The notes: generated by a model not told the origin, from the letters alone. A stretch of 64,000 nucleotides of DNA from Aquarana catesbeiana (GCF_042186555.1 NC_133327.1:332903126-332967125), one strand, 5' to 3'. Numbered from the stretch's first letter, positions 47,301 to 57,050 are shown. Program-made: numbers and translations.

Positions 47301-48758
47301 AGGAAATATGAGGATCTCTTTTGGATTCGGGGAAAAATATTCGTACCGCAAGTGACACGGTCCTTAGCCCTTAAGATGTGTCACGACCATAAGATGGCAG
47401 GACACTTCGGAATTAAGAAGACGTCTGAGCTACTTTCTAGCTCCTTCTGGTGGCCTGGATGGAGACGAGACTGTAAGGAGTATGTGGCGTCCTGCTCTCT
47501 ATGCCAGCGGAACAAGGGCCAAAACACTAGGTCCTGGGGCTTGCTCAAACCATTAACCATCCCGGAACGGCCATGGGCTGATGTGTCCATGGATTTTATT
47601 GTCGATCTACCAACCTCAGAAAATTTTTCTACCATTCTTGTCGTTATCGACCATCTCTCCAAGATGGCCCATTTCCTAACTATGAGGGGCACTCCCTCCA
47701 CCGTAGACACAGCCAATGTTTTTCTGAAAGAGGTTGTTAGGCTCCATGGTGTACCAAGGAGCATTGTGTCGGATAGGGGCGTGCAATTTACGTCCAAATT
47801 CTGGAAGGAACTCTGCAAATCCCTGGGCATCAAAGTTTGTCTCTCTTCAGCTTATCACCCCCAAAGCAACGGTCAAACGGAGAGGACAAACCAAACGTTG
47901 GAGCAATACCTCCGTTGCTTTTGCTCAGGTTCCCAGGATGATTGGGCGAGTCTTCTCCCCTACGCTGAATTTGCGTATAATAATTCAATTCATGCCTCTA
48001 CCAACCAAACACCCTTCTGGGCAAATTTTGGGTTCCATCCCACGTTCCTCTCTAATGACGTCCCCGAAATGACAGTCCCTGCAGTCCAGGACAGGATAAC
48101 TTTGTTGCAATCCAACTTTCAGAGAATCCAAGATATGTTACACAAGGCACAAGAAGACTACAAGAAACAGTACGATCGGGGCAGAAGGGTGAACCCAAAG
48201 TTTGACTTAGGAGAAGAGGTCTGGCTATCCACCGCTAACCTTAAATTACCGCTGCCATCTCGAAAACTTGGACCCAAGTTCATTGGTCCTTTCCAAGTCA
48301 AGAGAATCATTAACCCTGTGGCTGTTGAGCTAGCACTGCCCAAGACATATCGGATTCATCCTGTCTTCCACGTATCATTATTGAAGCCTGTGGTGCCTAG
48401 CCCTTTTTCGGGAAGAAGAGAGCCCCCTCCTCCGCCAATCAAAGTGGATGGTGAAAATTAGTTTGAGGTGGAGTCCATCCTGAGCTGCAGAAAGAGGGGC
48501 AGGCAACTACAGTATCTGATCCATTGGAAGGGTTACCCATCAGAAGATAATTCTTGGGAACCCGCTAGGAACCTGCATGCTCCACGGCTAATCCAAACCT
48601 TCCACCAAGATCATCCAGAATTGATGGCTAGCCTGGGCATCCAGTGTCCGCCCTTAGGAGGGGGCACTGTCAGGAGATCGGGAGCGTCTCCGCTCGCCGG
48701 GCTCCTGTGCGCATGCGCGGCGGACTGGCGCTTCGCCGCACACCCGTCCGCGGCCTGA
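44327..48758 (+). pseudogene. Gypsy-B gag-pol, degraded
   Basis: The start at 44327 (MSKADRARSP) is the first ATG after the primer site. Gag has 'EPRVPTPEWFSGDRKKFRAF' and a CCHC knuckle 'CLHCGGAGHFLRSC' (near 45240). The protease active site reads DSR instead of DSG (45414-45422). RT has 'KKDGTLRPCVDYRQLNN', 'MPFGLCNAPATFQ' and an intact 'VVYLDDIL'. RNase H 'EVDASEIATGA' follows, then the integrase zinc-finger 'HDHKMAGHFG...CSLCQ' and the DDE set ('SMDFIVDLP', 'VSDRGVQFT', 'NGQTERTNQ'), then the chromodomain 'QLQYLIHWKGYPSEDNSWEP'. Frame changes near 45855, 46185 and 46750; TGA at 46968; TAG at 48458. The stop codon lies inside the 3' LTR. Confidence 0.93.
48653..48667 (+). promoter_or_regulatory. 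Gypsy-B polypurine tract
   Basis: 'ttaggagggggcac' abuts the 3' LTR. It overlaps the end of the gag-pol reading frame. Confidence 0.75.
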
Positions 48759-49448
48759 TGGTGCGGCGCGCGCGGGTGCACGGCGGTCCCCATGTGCGTG
48801 CCGTCGCCCGTGCGGGTACCCGGTAGCGCGTCACACTGACGCGCTCGCCGGGGGGAGACTATTTCTGATGGCGCCAGCGCCCAGTTGGGTTGCTGGTTCG
48901 TCGTCAGCTCTCCCCTGATCTCTTGTTCCCAGTTATCCTGTGTAAACCTGTCTGCTTAAGTGTACCAAACCTCTGGCCTGTTTAACCTCTACTCTGCTGA
49001 TTGCCTGATACCCTGACCTCTGCCTGTACAACGGACTTTGCCTATGCTGATTGCCTGATACCCTGACCTCTGCCTGTACAACGGACTTTGCCTATGCTGA
49101 TTGCCTGATACCCTGACCTCTGCCTGTACAACGGACTTTGCCTATGCTGATTGCCTGATACCCTGACCTCTGCCTGCATAAACGGACTTTGCCTCTGCTA
49201 ATTGCCTGATACCCTGACCTCTGTCTGCATAAACGGACTTGCCTCTGCCTGATACCCGGTCCGAACCATTGGTTCCCTATACGGATTTCAGTGCACCAGA
49301 TTCCCATCTACGGATCTCCTGCCTACCGAAAGCCCGTGCCTCCGCGTGCCCCCAGCTCTCTGTACCCACTTCGGCGGTCTGGGTGTGCGTGGTCGCAAGG
49401 GTAAGCCGCTCTCTGCATCTCGGCCTCGGTAAGTATTAGTCCGTGACA
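48668..49448 (+). repeat. Gypsy-B 3' LTR (781 bp)
   Basis: Matches the 5' LTR with scattered, mostly CpG-type transitions and only five copies of the 49-50-bp repeat (48995-49240). The missing two units account for the 98-bp length difference. Confidence 0.93.
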
Positions 49449-49453
49449 TGGAG

Positions 49454-50640
49454 CTCGAACTCACATTTTTCGAGTTTGGCATAAAGTCCATGTTGTCTGA
49501 GTCGGGTAAGTACGTTTCGTACGTGTCTGCGGTGGTCAATCAGGGAAGCAGAGAAAACCAGGATATTGTCCAGATAGATGATGACGTACAGGTCCAGGAA
49601 GTCATGGAAGACATAGTTGACGAAGTGCTGGAAGGTGGCTGGCGCGTTACACAGGCCAAAGGGCATGACGAGGTACTCGTAGTGCCCGAATCGAGTACGA
49701 AAGGCCATCTTCCGCTTGTCCCCCTCTCTTATGCGGATCAAATTGTAGGCTCCGCGGAGATCCAGCTTGGTGAAGATGGTAGCGGATCCTAATCTTTGAA
49801 ATAGTTCAGGTACCAGAGGTAACGGATATCTGTTTTTTATAGTAATCTTATTTAATTCCGGTAATCGATGCAGGGACATAAGGAGTGATCTTTTTTTTCA
49901 ACGAAGAAGATGCCCGCACCTGCTGGAGACGTGGAGGGACGAATTAATCCTTTCTTTAGGTTTTCGTCGATATAGGTTTTCAAGGTGCCCAGCTCCTGCT
50001 GAGTTAGGGGAAAAATCCTCCCGAAGGGAACTTCAGTTCCGGGTAAAAGCTCTATTGGGCAGTCGTAGGGTCTGTGTACTGGGAGAGTCTCTGCCCCCTT
50101 CTTGCTGTACACATCTAGGAAATCCCGGTAGGGTTCGGGAAGAGTTTGATAAGACTTGGCATCCGAGTCTAAGCAAAGGCACTGAGATGGTGTCATGGGG
50201 GTTCCCAACAAGCAGTGTTGTTTACAATAATTGGACAGAAACTGGATCTTGCCTGTGGACCAATCAATACTGGGATTGTGGGCTTGTAGCCAAGGCATAC
50301 CCAAGATGATTGGAAAGAGAGGAGAGGAGATGACATCCAGGCGAGTTCCTGATGTTCCGGGCCAATGGTGGCCAGTAAGGGAACGGTCTCCTGGGTAACT
50401 GGTCTGGAGCTGAGGGTGGAGCCGTCTGCTAAGAATACTGCCAGTCTCTGGGCCTTGGGTTGGATAGGAATATTATGGTTTTCAACGAAGGTTTGGTCAA
50501 TGAAACCACTGCATGCTCCTGAATCAATAATGACCGGTACTGGGATGTTCCTTCCAGGTAGCTGTAACATAACAGAAAGTGTTAAATGGTTACCGGATCT
50601 GGGTGAGACAGGTGCACATAAAGAAGAGGACAGCAGGCAC
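49454..50640 (-). pseudogene. Gypsy-A pol, N-terminal part (protease, RT)
   Basis: The protease motif 'VIIDSGACSGFID' is intact (near 50520). RT follows with 'PFGRIFPLTQQELGTL', 'STSPAGAGIFFVEKKD', 'KLDLRGAYNLIRI' and 'MPFGLCNAPATFQ'. The catalytic box reads YLDN instead of YLDD (near 49570), which should abolish activity. Frame changes near 50300 and 49870. The frame runs into the Gypsy-B insertion at 49453 and resumes at 43427. Confidence 0.9.
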
Positions 50641-51584
50641 TTACGTCTCTTGTTGGGGCAGGCCCTTACAAAATGTCCTGGTTCTCCGCAATACAGGCAC
50701 AGATTGAGTGTGCGTCTGCGCGTCTTCTCTTCTGGGATCAGAGAGGGACGGAGCAGCCCTAGCTGCATGGGTTCTGGAGCTTCCTGGGCCAGAACAGATA
50801 AGACGGAGAAGCTTGATTCGGGGCACTAGGAACCCTGGGCAACATCCAAGTGGGACGTGGGTGGCCAACGGACCTCTCAGAACGTCTTTCTCTAAGACGG
50901 CGGTCAATCTGGATTGACAGGTTTATGAGCTCATCCAGCGTCTGAGGTATCCCCACACGTGCCAATTCATCTTTAAGGGGGTCGGATAACCGAAACCGAT
51001 ATTGGTGATGCAAGGCAGCATCATTCCACTCCGTATCAGAGCTCCAACATCTAAACTCTACAGCGTAATCTTCGGCCGCTCTGCGACCTTGTTGCAGAGA
51101 GTGCAAGGCGGCTTCTGCAGTAGCCGTTAGTTGGGGGTCCTCGTATAGCTGAGACATCGCTAGGAAGAGGTCATCCAAGGAATCCAGAGATCTGGATTTT
51201 TGCTCCAATAGACGGTGGGCCCAGGTCTGAGGCTTGCCGGTCAAAAGTGATATAACTAACCCCACTTTAGTGGCTTCCAAAGAAAAAATGTATGAGGTTG
51301 TAAGGCAAAATAAAGCTCACATGCGTTGCGGAATGCCCGGAACTTGCAACGTTCTCCAGAGAACTTTTCGGGTGTAGGCACCCTGGGCTCCGGGGGGAGC
51401 ATTACTACAGAGGGTGATGTGGAAGGGCCGGCAGGTGCTGCTCCCTGAGGAGATGCTGAGAGGGCCTGGACCTGTCCTTCTAGTCTTGTATAGCCTTCTT
51501 GTAGGCTTTTAACCGCCTGGGTGAGACCCGCTAGGTGCCTGCAAAGTTCATCCATGGGGAGGCACCCTGCCCGGACTCAGTCAT
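50640..51584 (-). pseudogene. Gypsy-A gag
   Basis: The start at 51584 (MTESGQGAS...) aligns with the Gypsy-B start. A one-base frame change before 'MDELCRHLAG' (51555) follows. A capsid-like region contains 'EPRVPTPEKFSGERCKFRAF' and 'YEDPQLTATAEAALHSLQQ', and a CCHC zinc knuckle 'CLYCGEPGHFVRACP' lies near 50690. Frame changes near 51270 and 50800. Gag would form the particle and bind RNA. Confidence 0.88.
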
Positions 51585-51585
51585 G

Positions 51586-51595
51586 GCTGCCTGAT
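51586..51595 (-). promoter_or_regulatory. Gypsy-A primer-binding site, self-priming type
   Basis: Sense strand, two bases after the 5' LTR: 'atcaggcagc'. This is perfectly complementary to 'gctgcctgat' in the LTR (52015-52024), 31 nt after a TATA-like box. It does not begin with the TGG expected of a tRNA-primed site. Same geometry as Gypsy-B. Confidence 0.7.
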
Positions 51596-51597
51596 AC

Positions 51598-52351
51598 TGT
51601 CAGGTCCCACACTTACCAGACAGGTGAGTCCGCTTGGGCAGAGGGTAGGCTCCCTTACATATCCAACTCAGGGCCCCTGATAGAGCAGACAGGAAGCCCG
51701 CAAGTACGGAGTGGTATGAGGGCCTGGTATATGGATCCTGGAGAAAGGTGGTCTTTCTAGCAGCAGGTAGAACTCAGGAACACTGAAACTGATGCTGAGC
51801 AGGAGCTTACTAGGCTGGTCACACACAGGCAGAGGTCAGCAACGGGCTGACAGCAAAAGTACAAAAGGAGCAGGCAAAAGCGGGGTCAAACAAGCCGGGG
51901 TCGGGTTCAGGCAGCAGTCAGGGAGGTCCAAAAGGCAAGCCGGGTCGTAACAGGTCAGAACTTCAGAGATACGGAACACAGAGAGGATCATGGAACTTTG
52001 GCACAGAGCTGTTGATCAGGCAGCACCGATCAGGGATTGAGGCAGACCTAAATAGGCAGATTGGCGCCAAACGCCGCGCTCATGCGCGCGCCGATATGCC
52101 CAGATGCCCGTGCACCCGCACGTGCCCGAACGCGCCCCCGAACACTGGCGCGCATGCCAGCACCACCAGGCACGCCTGCAGTAACGCCCATAGGCAGATA
52201 GCGCGTGCGCCCGGACGCCACCCTGCACACCATGGCCGGCCGGACTAGACACACCGGCGCCCCCAAGAACACGCGCCCCAGCACGCACAGGAACATGCGC
52301 ACCAACGTGCCCCGGCGCGCAACGGCGCCCAACCAGGTAACCTCTCTGACA
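51598..52351 (-). repeat. Gypsy-A 5' LTR (754 bp)
   Basis: Near-identical to the 3' LTR, with small length differences in the GC-rich part. On the sense (minus) strand a TATA-like 'ctattta' lies 31 nt upstream of 'gctgcctgat' (52024-52015), the inferred RNA start. Confidence 0.93.
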
Positions 52352-52356
52352 CTCCC

Positions 52357-52447
52357 CAAGCTTGTGTTTGGATTCGCAGCCTCACTATCTGTTGCCTACT
52401 TGTGAAGAGCTTTGTTCTTTGCTAATATGTAAGTGGCTACTTTTCTT
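52357..52447. mobile_element. Element E, right remnant
   Basis: The 91 bp between the Gypsy-A target duplication and the 15-bp E duplication ('gcttgtgtttggattcgcag' ... 'gtggctacttttctt'). No poly-A, no coding. Confidence 0.6.
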
Positions 52448-52935
52448 AAATAACTTAATCTTGGTCTCATCAGACCACAGGACATGGTTCCAGTAATCCA
52501 TGTCCTTAGTCTGCTTGTTTTCAGCAAACTGTTTGCTGGCTTTCTTGTACATCATCTTTAAAAGAGGCTTTCTTCTGGGATGACAGCCATGCAGCCCAAT
52601 TTGATGCAGTGTGTGGTGCATGGTCTGAGCACTGACAGGCTGACCCCCCCCACCCCTTCAACCTCTGCAGCAATGCTGGCAGCACTCATATGTCTATTTC
52701 CCATAGACAACCTCAGGCTATGACACTGAGCATGTGCACTCAACTACTTTGGTTGACCATGGCGAGGCCTTTTCTGAGTGGAACCTGTCCTGTTAAACCG
52801 CTGTATGGTCTTGGCCACCATGCTGCAGCTCAGTTTCAGGGTCTTGGCAATCTTCTTATAGCCTAGGATGTCTTTAAGTAGAGCAACAATTCTTTTTTTC
52901 AGATCCTCAGAGCGTTCTTTGCCATGAGGTGCCAT
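52448..52935 (-). pseudogene. Tc1 transposase, N-terminal half
   Basis: Starts at 52935 (MAPHGKERSEDLKKRIVAL). The first helix-turn-helix is visible ('ALLKDILGYKKIAKTLKLS', 'VAKTIQRFNRTGS'), followed by the GRPR-like 'RPRHGQPK'. After a frame break near 52745 come 'SAASIAAEVEG' and then, after another break, 'HVLWSDETKIKLF'. The Asp of that last motif is the first catalytic residue of the DDE triad. The frame continues on the other side of the E insertion at 39620. Confidence 0.88.
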
Positions 52936-53305
52936 GTTGAACTTCCAGTGACCAGTATGAGAGAGTGAGAGCGATAAAAACAAATTTAACACACCTGCTC
53001 CCCATTCACACCTTGTAACACTAATGAGTCACATAACACCGGGGAGGGAAAATGGCTATTTGGGCCCAATTTGGACATTTTCACTTAGGGGTGTACTCAC
53101 TTTTGTTGTCAGCAGTTTAGACATTAATGGCTGTGTGTTGAATTATTTTGAGGGGACAGCAAATATACACTGTTATACAAGGCTTACACTCTACTTTACA
53201 TTGTAGCAAAGTGTCATTTCTTCAGTGTTGTCAGTGTCACATAAAAAGATATAATAAACTATTTACAAAAATGTGAGCGGTGTTCTCACTTTTGGGAGAT
53301 ACTGT

Positions 53306-54763
53306 TTCTATAACTATTTAAGTTGGGATAAATTATTTTTTTGAGTGTGATAAGTGTATACATATGCAGTATAAGTTATTAGTGTGAATAATTTATGTGC
53401 CAAATGTGTAGTGCCAAGATTCCATGCCAAAAACAAAGATGCCAATTTTCAGAAGCTGAAAACTAACGTACCGACAAATTGTTTGGCAGGTAGGATTGTA
53501 CCATTCACTAGAATGCAGGCTAATAAAACCAGCATCTGTTCTGAAATATGTAAGTGTTGCCTTTATCTAACATCAAATGTCACCAAAAATAAGGATAAAT
53601 TCATAGCTCACAGCTGTTTGGACAAGTATTTTTCACCACTAATTTAATTTTTTCCTTGCCATATATCTTGTGCCATTACAAAAAAAATAGCTCATGTTTT
53701 AAAAATACTTTCTTACTCTATTCATTGTTAATCATATTTTATTGCAAATGTGAACTTGATATACAGCTACCCTGGTAGAAAAAAGACTGACAATTCAAAT
53801 GGGAATTACAGAACATCACATAATTAAAATAAAAAAGGCTATCTGCTCTAAGAAAACAAACTAAGATGGTCATGAATTTAAAACAGAAGTAAGACAAAAA
53901 AGACAATTAATTCTTGTGTTACAGAAGGGCTGGTTAGGGCTCGTGTTTGCAGATTCTTAATTAGTGTAAGTGTTTAAGGGTACATCTCTGGAGATATGTC
54001 GGTAAACTATTGTGCTTCTATCCCATTTTCAATTCAAGTCTCTGCTTGCCATTAACATGCATTTTGGCCAACTCTGAATATTACAGTGATTTATTTACTT
54101 AAACTCAAACTTTTTGAAAAATGCTTAGCATATGGAAACTAATAATAAGTTCCCTCAAGGTGATATTGCATGTTGTCTAAACAGAGAAGAATTTTGTTTA
54201 CTGCAAAGACTTTTTTTAACTTTCTGATGCATCTGTGGGCAGTGGGGAGGCCACGTTTCAGATTTTACCTGAGTCTCTTTGCATTATGACTCAATAATTT
54301 TATATTTAGACAGATACCTCTGGGAATACTATGCATAGTAAGTATGCTGTTTTTTTTTAGGGATTAACAGACAGAGAAGATGGCACATTTTGGATACTAT
54401 TGTCAACTTTTAATCATTGCATATTTGAAGCATTTCTATATAATATAAAGTATATATACAGTACATGTATTTCCTTAGGACGCCATGATTGGTCATGTGG
54501 GTAGGCATAACCAGCTGTGGGCAATGGGACAATGCCTGAATCAAAGGTTCCTGCTGGTCCTTGTAGTGCAGAACAGTGTTCATTTTAGGACATCAGATTG
54601 TTTATCCTGCATCTAACTCAACCAGACATAACATCAACAATAATGCATCGCAACCTAATCACTTTTTCCATTTAATTTCAACTTGTATTCATTATCTTTC
54701 ACCCTGCACCAAACATTATCTCACTTTATGTTCAACACAACCTAATCACATTTCTGATGAGAC
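53306..54763. other. No gene seen; AT-rich sequence
   Basis: About 1.5 kb without a bounded repeat or recognisable frame, possibly unique host DNA. Confidence 0.5.
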
Positions 54764-54766
54764 TAA

Positions 54767-54830
54767 TGCCCCGTACACACGGTCGGATTTTCCGATGGAC
54801 AATGTCCAATCGGAGCGTGTTGTCGGAAAT
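54767..54830 (+). repeat. Harbinger left terminal inverted repeat
   Basis: 'tgccccgtacacacggtcgg' followed by 'attttccgatgg'. The first 20+ bases mirror the right end. A second, inverted 'gaccgtgtgtggg' block at 54834 makes the end foldable. Confidence 0.88.
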
Positions 54831-55504
54831 TCCGACCGTGTGTGGGCGCCATCGGACATTTTCCATCGGATTTTCCGACACACAAAGTTGGACAGCAGGA
54901 GATAAAATTTTCCAACAACAAAATCCGATCGCGTCAATTCCGACTGTGTGTGGCCTGTTCCGACGCACAAAGTGCCACGCATGCTCAGAAGAAATTCTGA
55001 CACGGGACAGCTCGTTCTGGTAAACTTAGCGTTCGCAATGGATACAGCACTTTCGTCACGCTGCAATGTTAAAAATGGTTTAATACAGCGCACTCTCTTC
55101 TTCTTTATAATGTGTTGTCACATCTGACAGTTTTATATTTTTTATGTTTTTTTTTTTGGATTTTAAGCCTTTTTTTTTCTTTAATGTTTGGATTTTTTCC
55201 AAGGCTGATCTTTGTTCAATGTTATTTTTATTTTTACGCCAGAATATTTTTGTGTGTGTTTTGTGTGTCAAGTTACCCCAACACCATTATTATCTTTTAT
55301 TATTTAATCTCCAGGAGATTTTTTGTTGTTGGTGTCCCTTGTTCATTTCACATTGTATATTTGAAATGTACCTGAATCCTCACAAACCAACTGTCATTTT
55401 TGAAGGAAAACACATAGGAGAGTATAATTCAAAACAAAAATCCTTTATTAAAGGATCAGAACCAAACAAAGAGGAAGGCAACACTGGATCAACAGCAGAA
55501 ATTA

Positions 55505-55745
55505 GTGAAGCCTGGGACCCCCACGGCAGACATCAATTCTTCAACATCAAAATTGGTGGCCTGAGGAGTCCATATCTAAGGGAGGGCAGTCTGGTCCGGG
55601 ATTCACAGAGACTCGGATAGCAGCAGATGACATCTGTGTCCCCAGGCTGTGGTACCACAAGAGGCTGCATTTTTTGACAGACCAGACTGGACCCAGGGCA
55701 ATCACTGTCTAGTCTTCCTTCCACGCTTCCTTCCGGGCTGTGGCT
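55505..55745 (+). repeat. Inverted duplicate of part of the MADF gene
   Basis: About 230 bp on the plus strand match the coding strand of MADF exon 1 (minus strand, about 56615-56395): 'cccacggcagacat', 'cctgaggag', 'gattcacagaga', 'gcagcagatgacatct', 'agtcttccttcca'. The copied frame still reads 'GGLRSPYLREG'-like sequence against 'GCLRSTYLRER' in the gene. It lies in the 3' end and 3' UTR of the MADF transcript, antisense to its own exon. Confidence 0.85.
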
Positions 55746-56762
55746 GTGCAGTTGGAGATGTGGCAGGAGGAGGAGTAGGACCTGGAGGAGGAGGAGGACT
55801 GGGGGGACCTGGAGGAGGACTGGGAGGACCTGGAGGAGGACTGGGAGGACCTGGAGGAGAGGGAGGAGGAGGAGGAGGACCATCCCAAAGCTGTGTGTGA
55901 GGTGTAATTTGGCCCCTCATACCTTTCTTCAGAGCCTCTGATATGAGGACCTGACACATGGCTTTTTGGCCCTCCTCCATCCTCTGCATTTTATATGCTA
56001 TGAATGCAGCAATGTTCTCCTGCATGGTGTGTGGTGCTCCCAGGACCTATGTAGCCCTCCAAAAGAATCTGATAGCCGCCTCCTCTAGGGCACTCGTCCT
56101 ACTGCCACTTTCTCTTTTCAGGGGGGGTGGAGGGACCTGCAGATCAGCCAGCCGGCTCGGCCCGGCCACCTCCTGGCTGAGACTTCCCTGTGTATGAAAA
56201 AGGGACATAGTTGTAATGTTTTGCATCATCAATCACAATCCTAAATTAGTACTCCCAACTAACATCTAGTTAACATCATTGATTGGACAAGCAGAAATAT
56301 TTAGAGGAATGCTATACCTGGCTCAATCTGGGCTCCTCCACATGCGGCCTGGAAGGCCCAGGTTGGGCGTCCGAAGCCTCAGCCGGGGGGGAAGGAAGTG
56401 TGGAAGGAAGACTGGAGAGGGATGGCCTGGGTTCAGTCTGACCTGCCAGAAAGTGCAGCCTGTCGTAGGAAAAACATCCTGGGGACATAGATGTCATCTG
56501 CTGCTCCGGATCTCTGTGAATCCAGGACTTTCTTGCGCTCCCTCAGATATGTGCTCCTCAGGCAACCAATTAATATCTTTAAATAGGTTATGTCTGCCGT
56601 GGGGATCACCTGCTTCACAATTTCACACAATTGCTCCAGTGCTGCCTTCCTCTTTGCTTGGTTCTTGAAATGGGGGTGGGTAATCTCCCACAGACAGGGC
56701 AGCTCACTTAGCATATCAATGAATAGTAACATGAAGTCAGTATCTCTCATTAAGATATCCAT
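55702..56762 (-). pseudogene. Harbinger MADF-domain protein gene (2 coding exons, lightly damaged)
   Basis: The start ATG at 56762 follows a 109-nt 5' UTR intron (56876-56768, GTAAGA...TTGCAG). Exon A, 56762-56318, encodes a MADF domain: 'LLFIDMLSELPCLWEITHP', 'FKNQAKRKAALEQLCEIV', 'LRSTYLRERKKVLDS'. Then comes 'DDIYVPRMFF', a one-base insertion near 56467, and 'YDRLHFLAGQTEPRPS'. GT at 56317 and AG at 56188 remove a second intron in phase 0. Exon B, 56187-55702, has an in-frame TAG near 56047, a helical 'AAFIAYKMQRMEEGQ', a long polyproline stretch and a basic tail 'GRKRGRKTRQ'. AATAAA lies at about 55449-55444. It would encode about 309 residues. MADF domains bind DNA and occur as PIF partner proteins in Drosophila. 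Confidence 0.82.
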
Positions 56763-56879
56763 GTTCACTGCAAGACACAACACAAGACAAAGCCTAATGT
56801 CAGACAAAACTCTCCTAATCATGTTACAATATAGGCCTCAATCTAGAAGCAGTATAGGCACAAGTTTGTCTCTTACCTT

Positions 56880-57050
56880 CGTTCTTACGATCGGCGCGTC
56901 CAATGCTCCTTCCTCCGCTCACAGATCGTACGTAATACGCACGCGTGTTACGCTTTATACACACTGCGCATGCGTGTAACTCCGCCCGCCCCTGACGTTC
57001 TTTCTAGTGTATTCCCCGCCCCTTTTCGTTCGGCGCAGTGGGTGAAGAGC
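56880..57050. promoter_or_regulatory. Divergent GC-rich promoter between MADF and Myb genes
   Basis: About 170 bp separate the MADF first exon (minus) from the Myb start (plus). It is CpG-rich with an NRF1-like palindrome 'tgcgcatgcg' (56965-56974), a GC-box-like 'ctccgcccgcccc' (56980s) and 'tgacgttc' (56993-57000), with no clear TATA box. The layout suggests one bidirectional promoter. Confidence 0.6.

Larger units (their letters stand above)
43433..49448 (+). mobile_element. Gypsy-B: Ty3/gypsy chromovirus inserted in Gypsy-A
   Basis: A complete insertion: LTRs 43433-44311 and 48668-49448, a 5-bp target duplication 'tggag' (43428-43432 and 49449-49453), and gag-pol in between. It is the youngest layer of the nest. 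It is related to Gypsy-A in protein sequence but has different LTRs. A single ancestral gag-pol frame and the chromodomain fit Tf1/sushi-type chromoviruses. Confidence 0.95.
40514..52351 (-). mobile_element. Gypsy-A: Ty3/gypsy chromovirus, minus strand
   Basis: An LTR retrotransposon with TG...CA LTRs (40514-41255 and 51598-52351) and a 5-bp target duplication 'ctccc' (40509-40513 and 52352-52356). Internal order on the minus strand is gag, protease, RT, RNase H, integrase, chromodomain in what was one long frame. That layout is typical of Tf1/sushi-type chromoviruses. It is itself split by Gypsy-B at 43428-49453. Coding is broken by several frame changes. Confidence 0.95.
39621..52447. mobile_element. 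Element E (unclassified), split by Gypsy-A
   Basis: A perfect 15-bp duplication 'aaataacttaatctt' at 39606-39620 and 52448-52462 bounds the insertion. E's own sequence is 39621-40508 plus 52357-52447, about 980 bp. It has no coding frame and no poly-A. It carries two hammerhead-like motifs, one on each strand. A 15-bp duplication suggests target-primed retrotransposition (a LINE- or Penelope-type process), but the class is unknown. Confidence 0.65.
38388..53305 (-). mobile_element. Tc1-like transposon, split by nested insertions
   Basis: The left inverted repeat starts 'ttaatgtctaaaccgctgg' (38388) and contains 'aagtgaaaatgtccaaattg'. The right inverted repeat holds its mirror ('caatttggacattttcactt' near 53070) and runs to 'gagatactgt' at 53305. 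The outer part of the left repeat is missing. The transposase reads on the minus strand. Two insertions split it: a foldback (38881-39475) and element E with its nested chromoviruses (39621-52447). Unnested, it would be about 1.5 kb, normal for Tc1. Confidence 0.9.

Noticed and set aside
53384..53647. 87-codon plus-strand frame with several Cys
   Set aside because: No domain spacing (such as a zinc finger) fits, no splice or start context; chance frame in AT-rich DNA.
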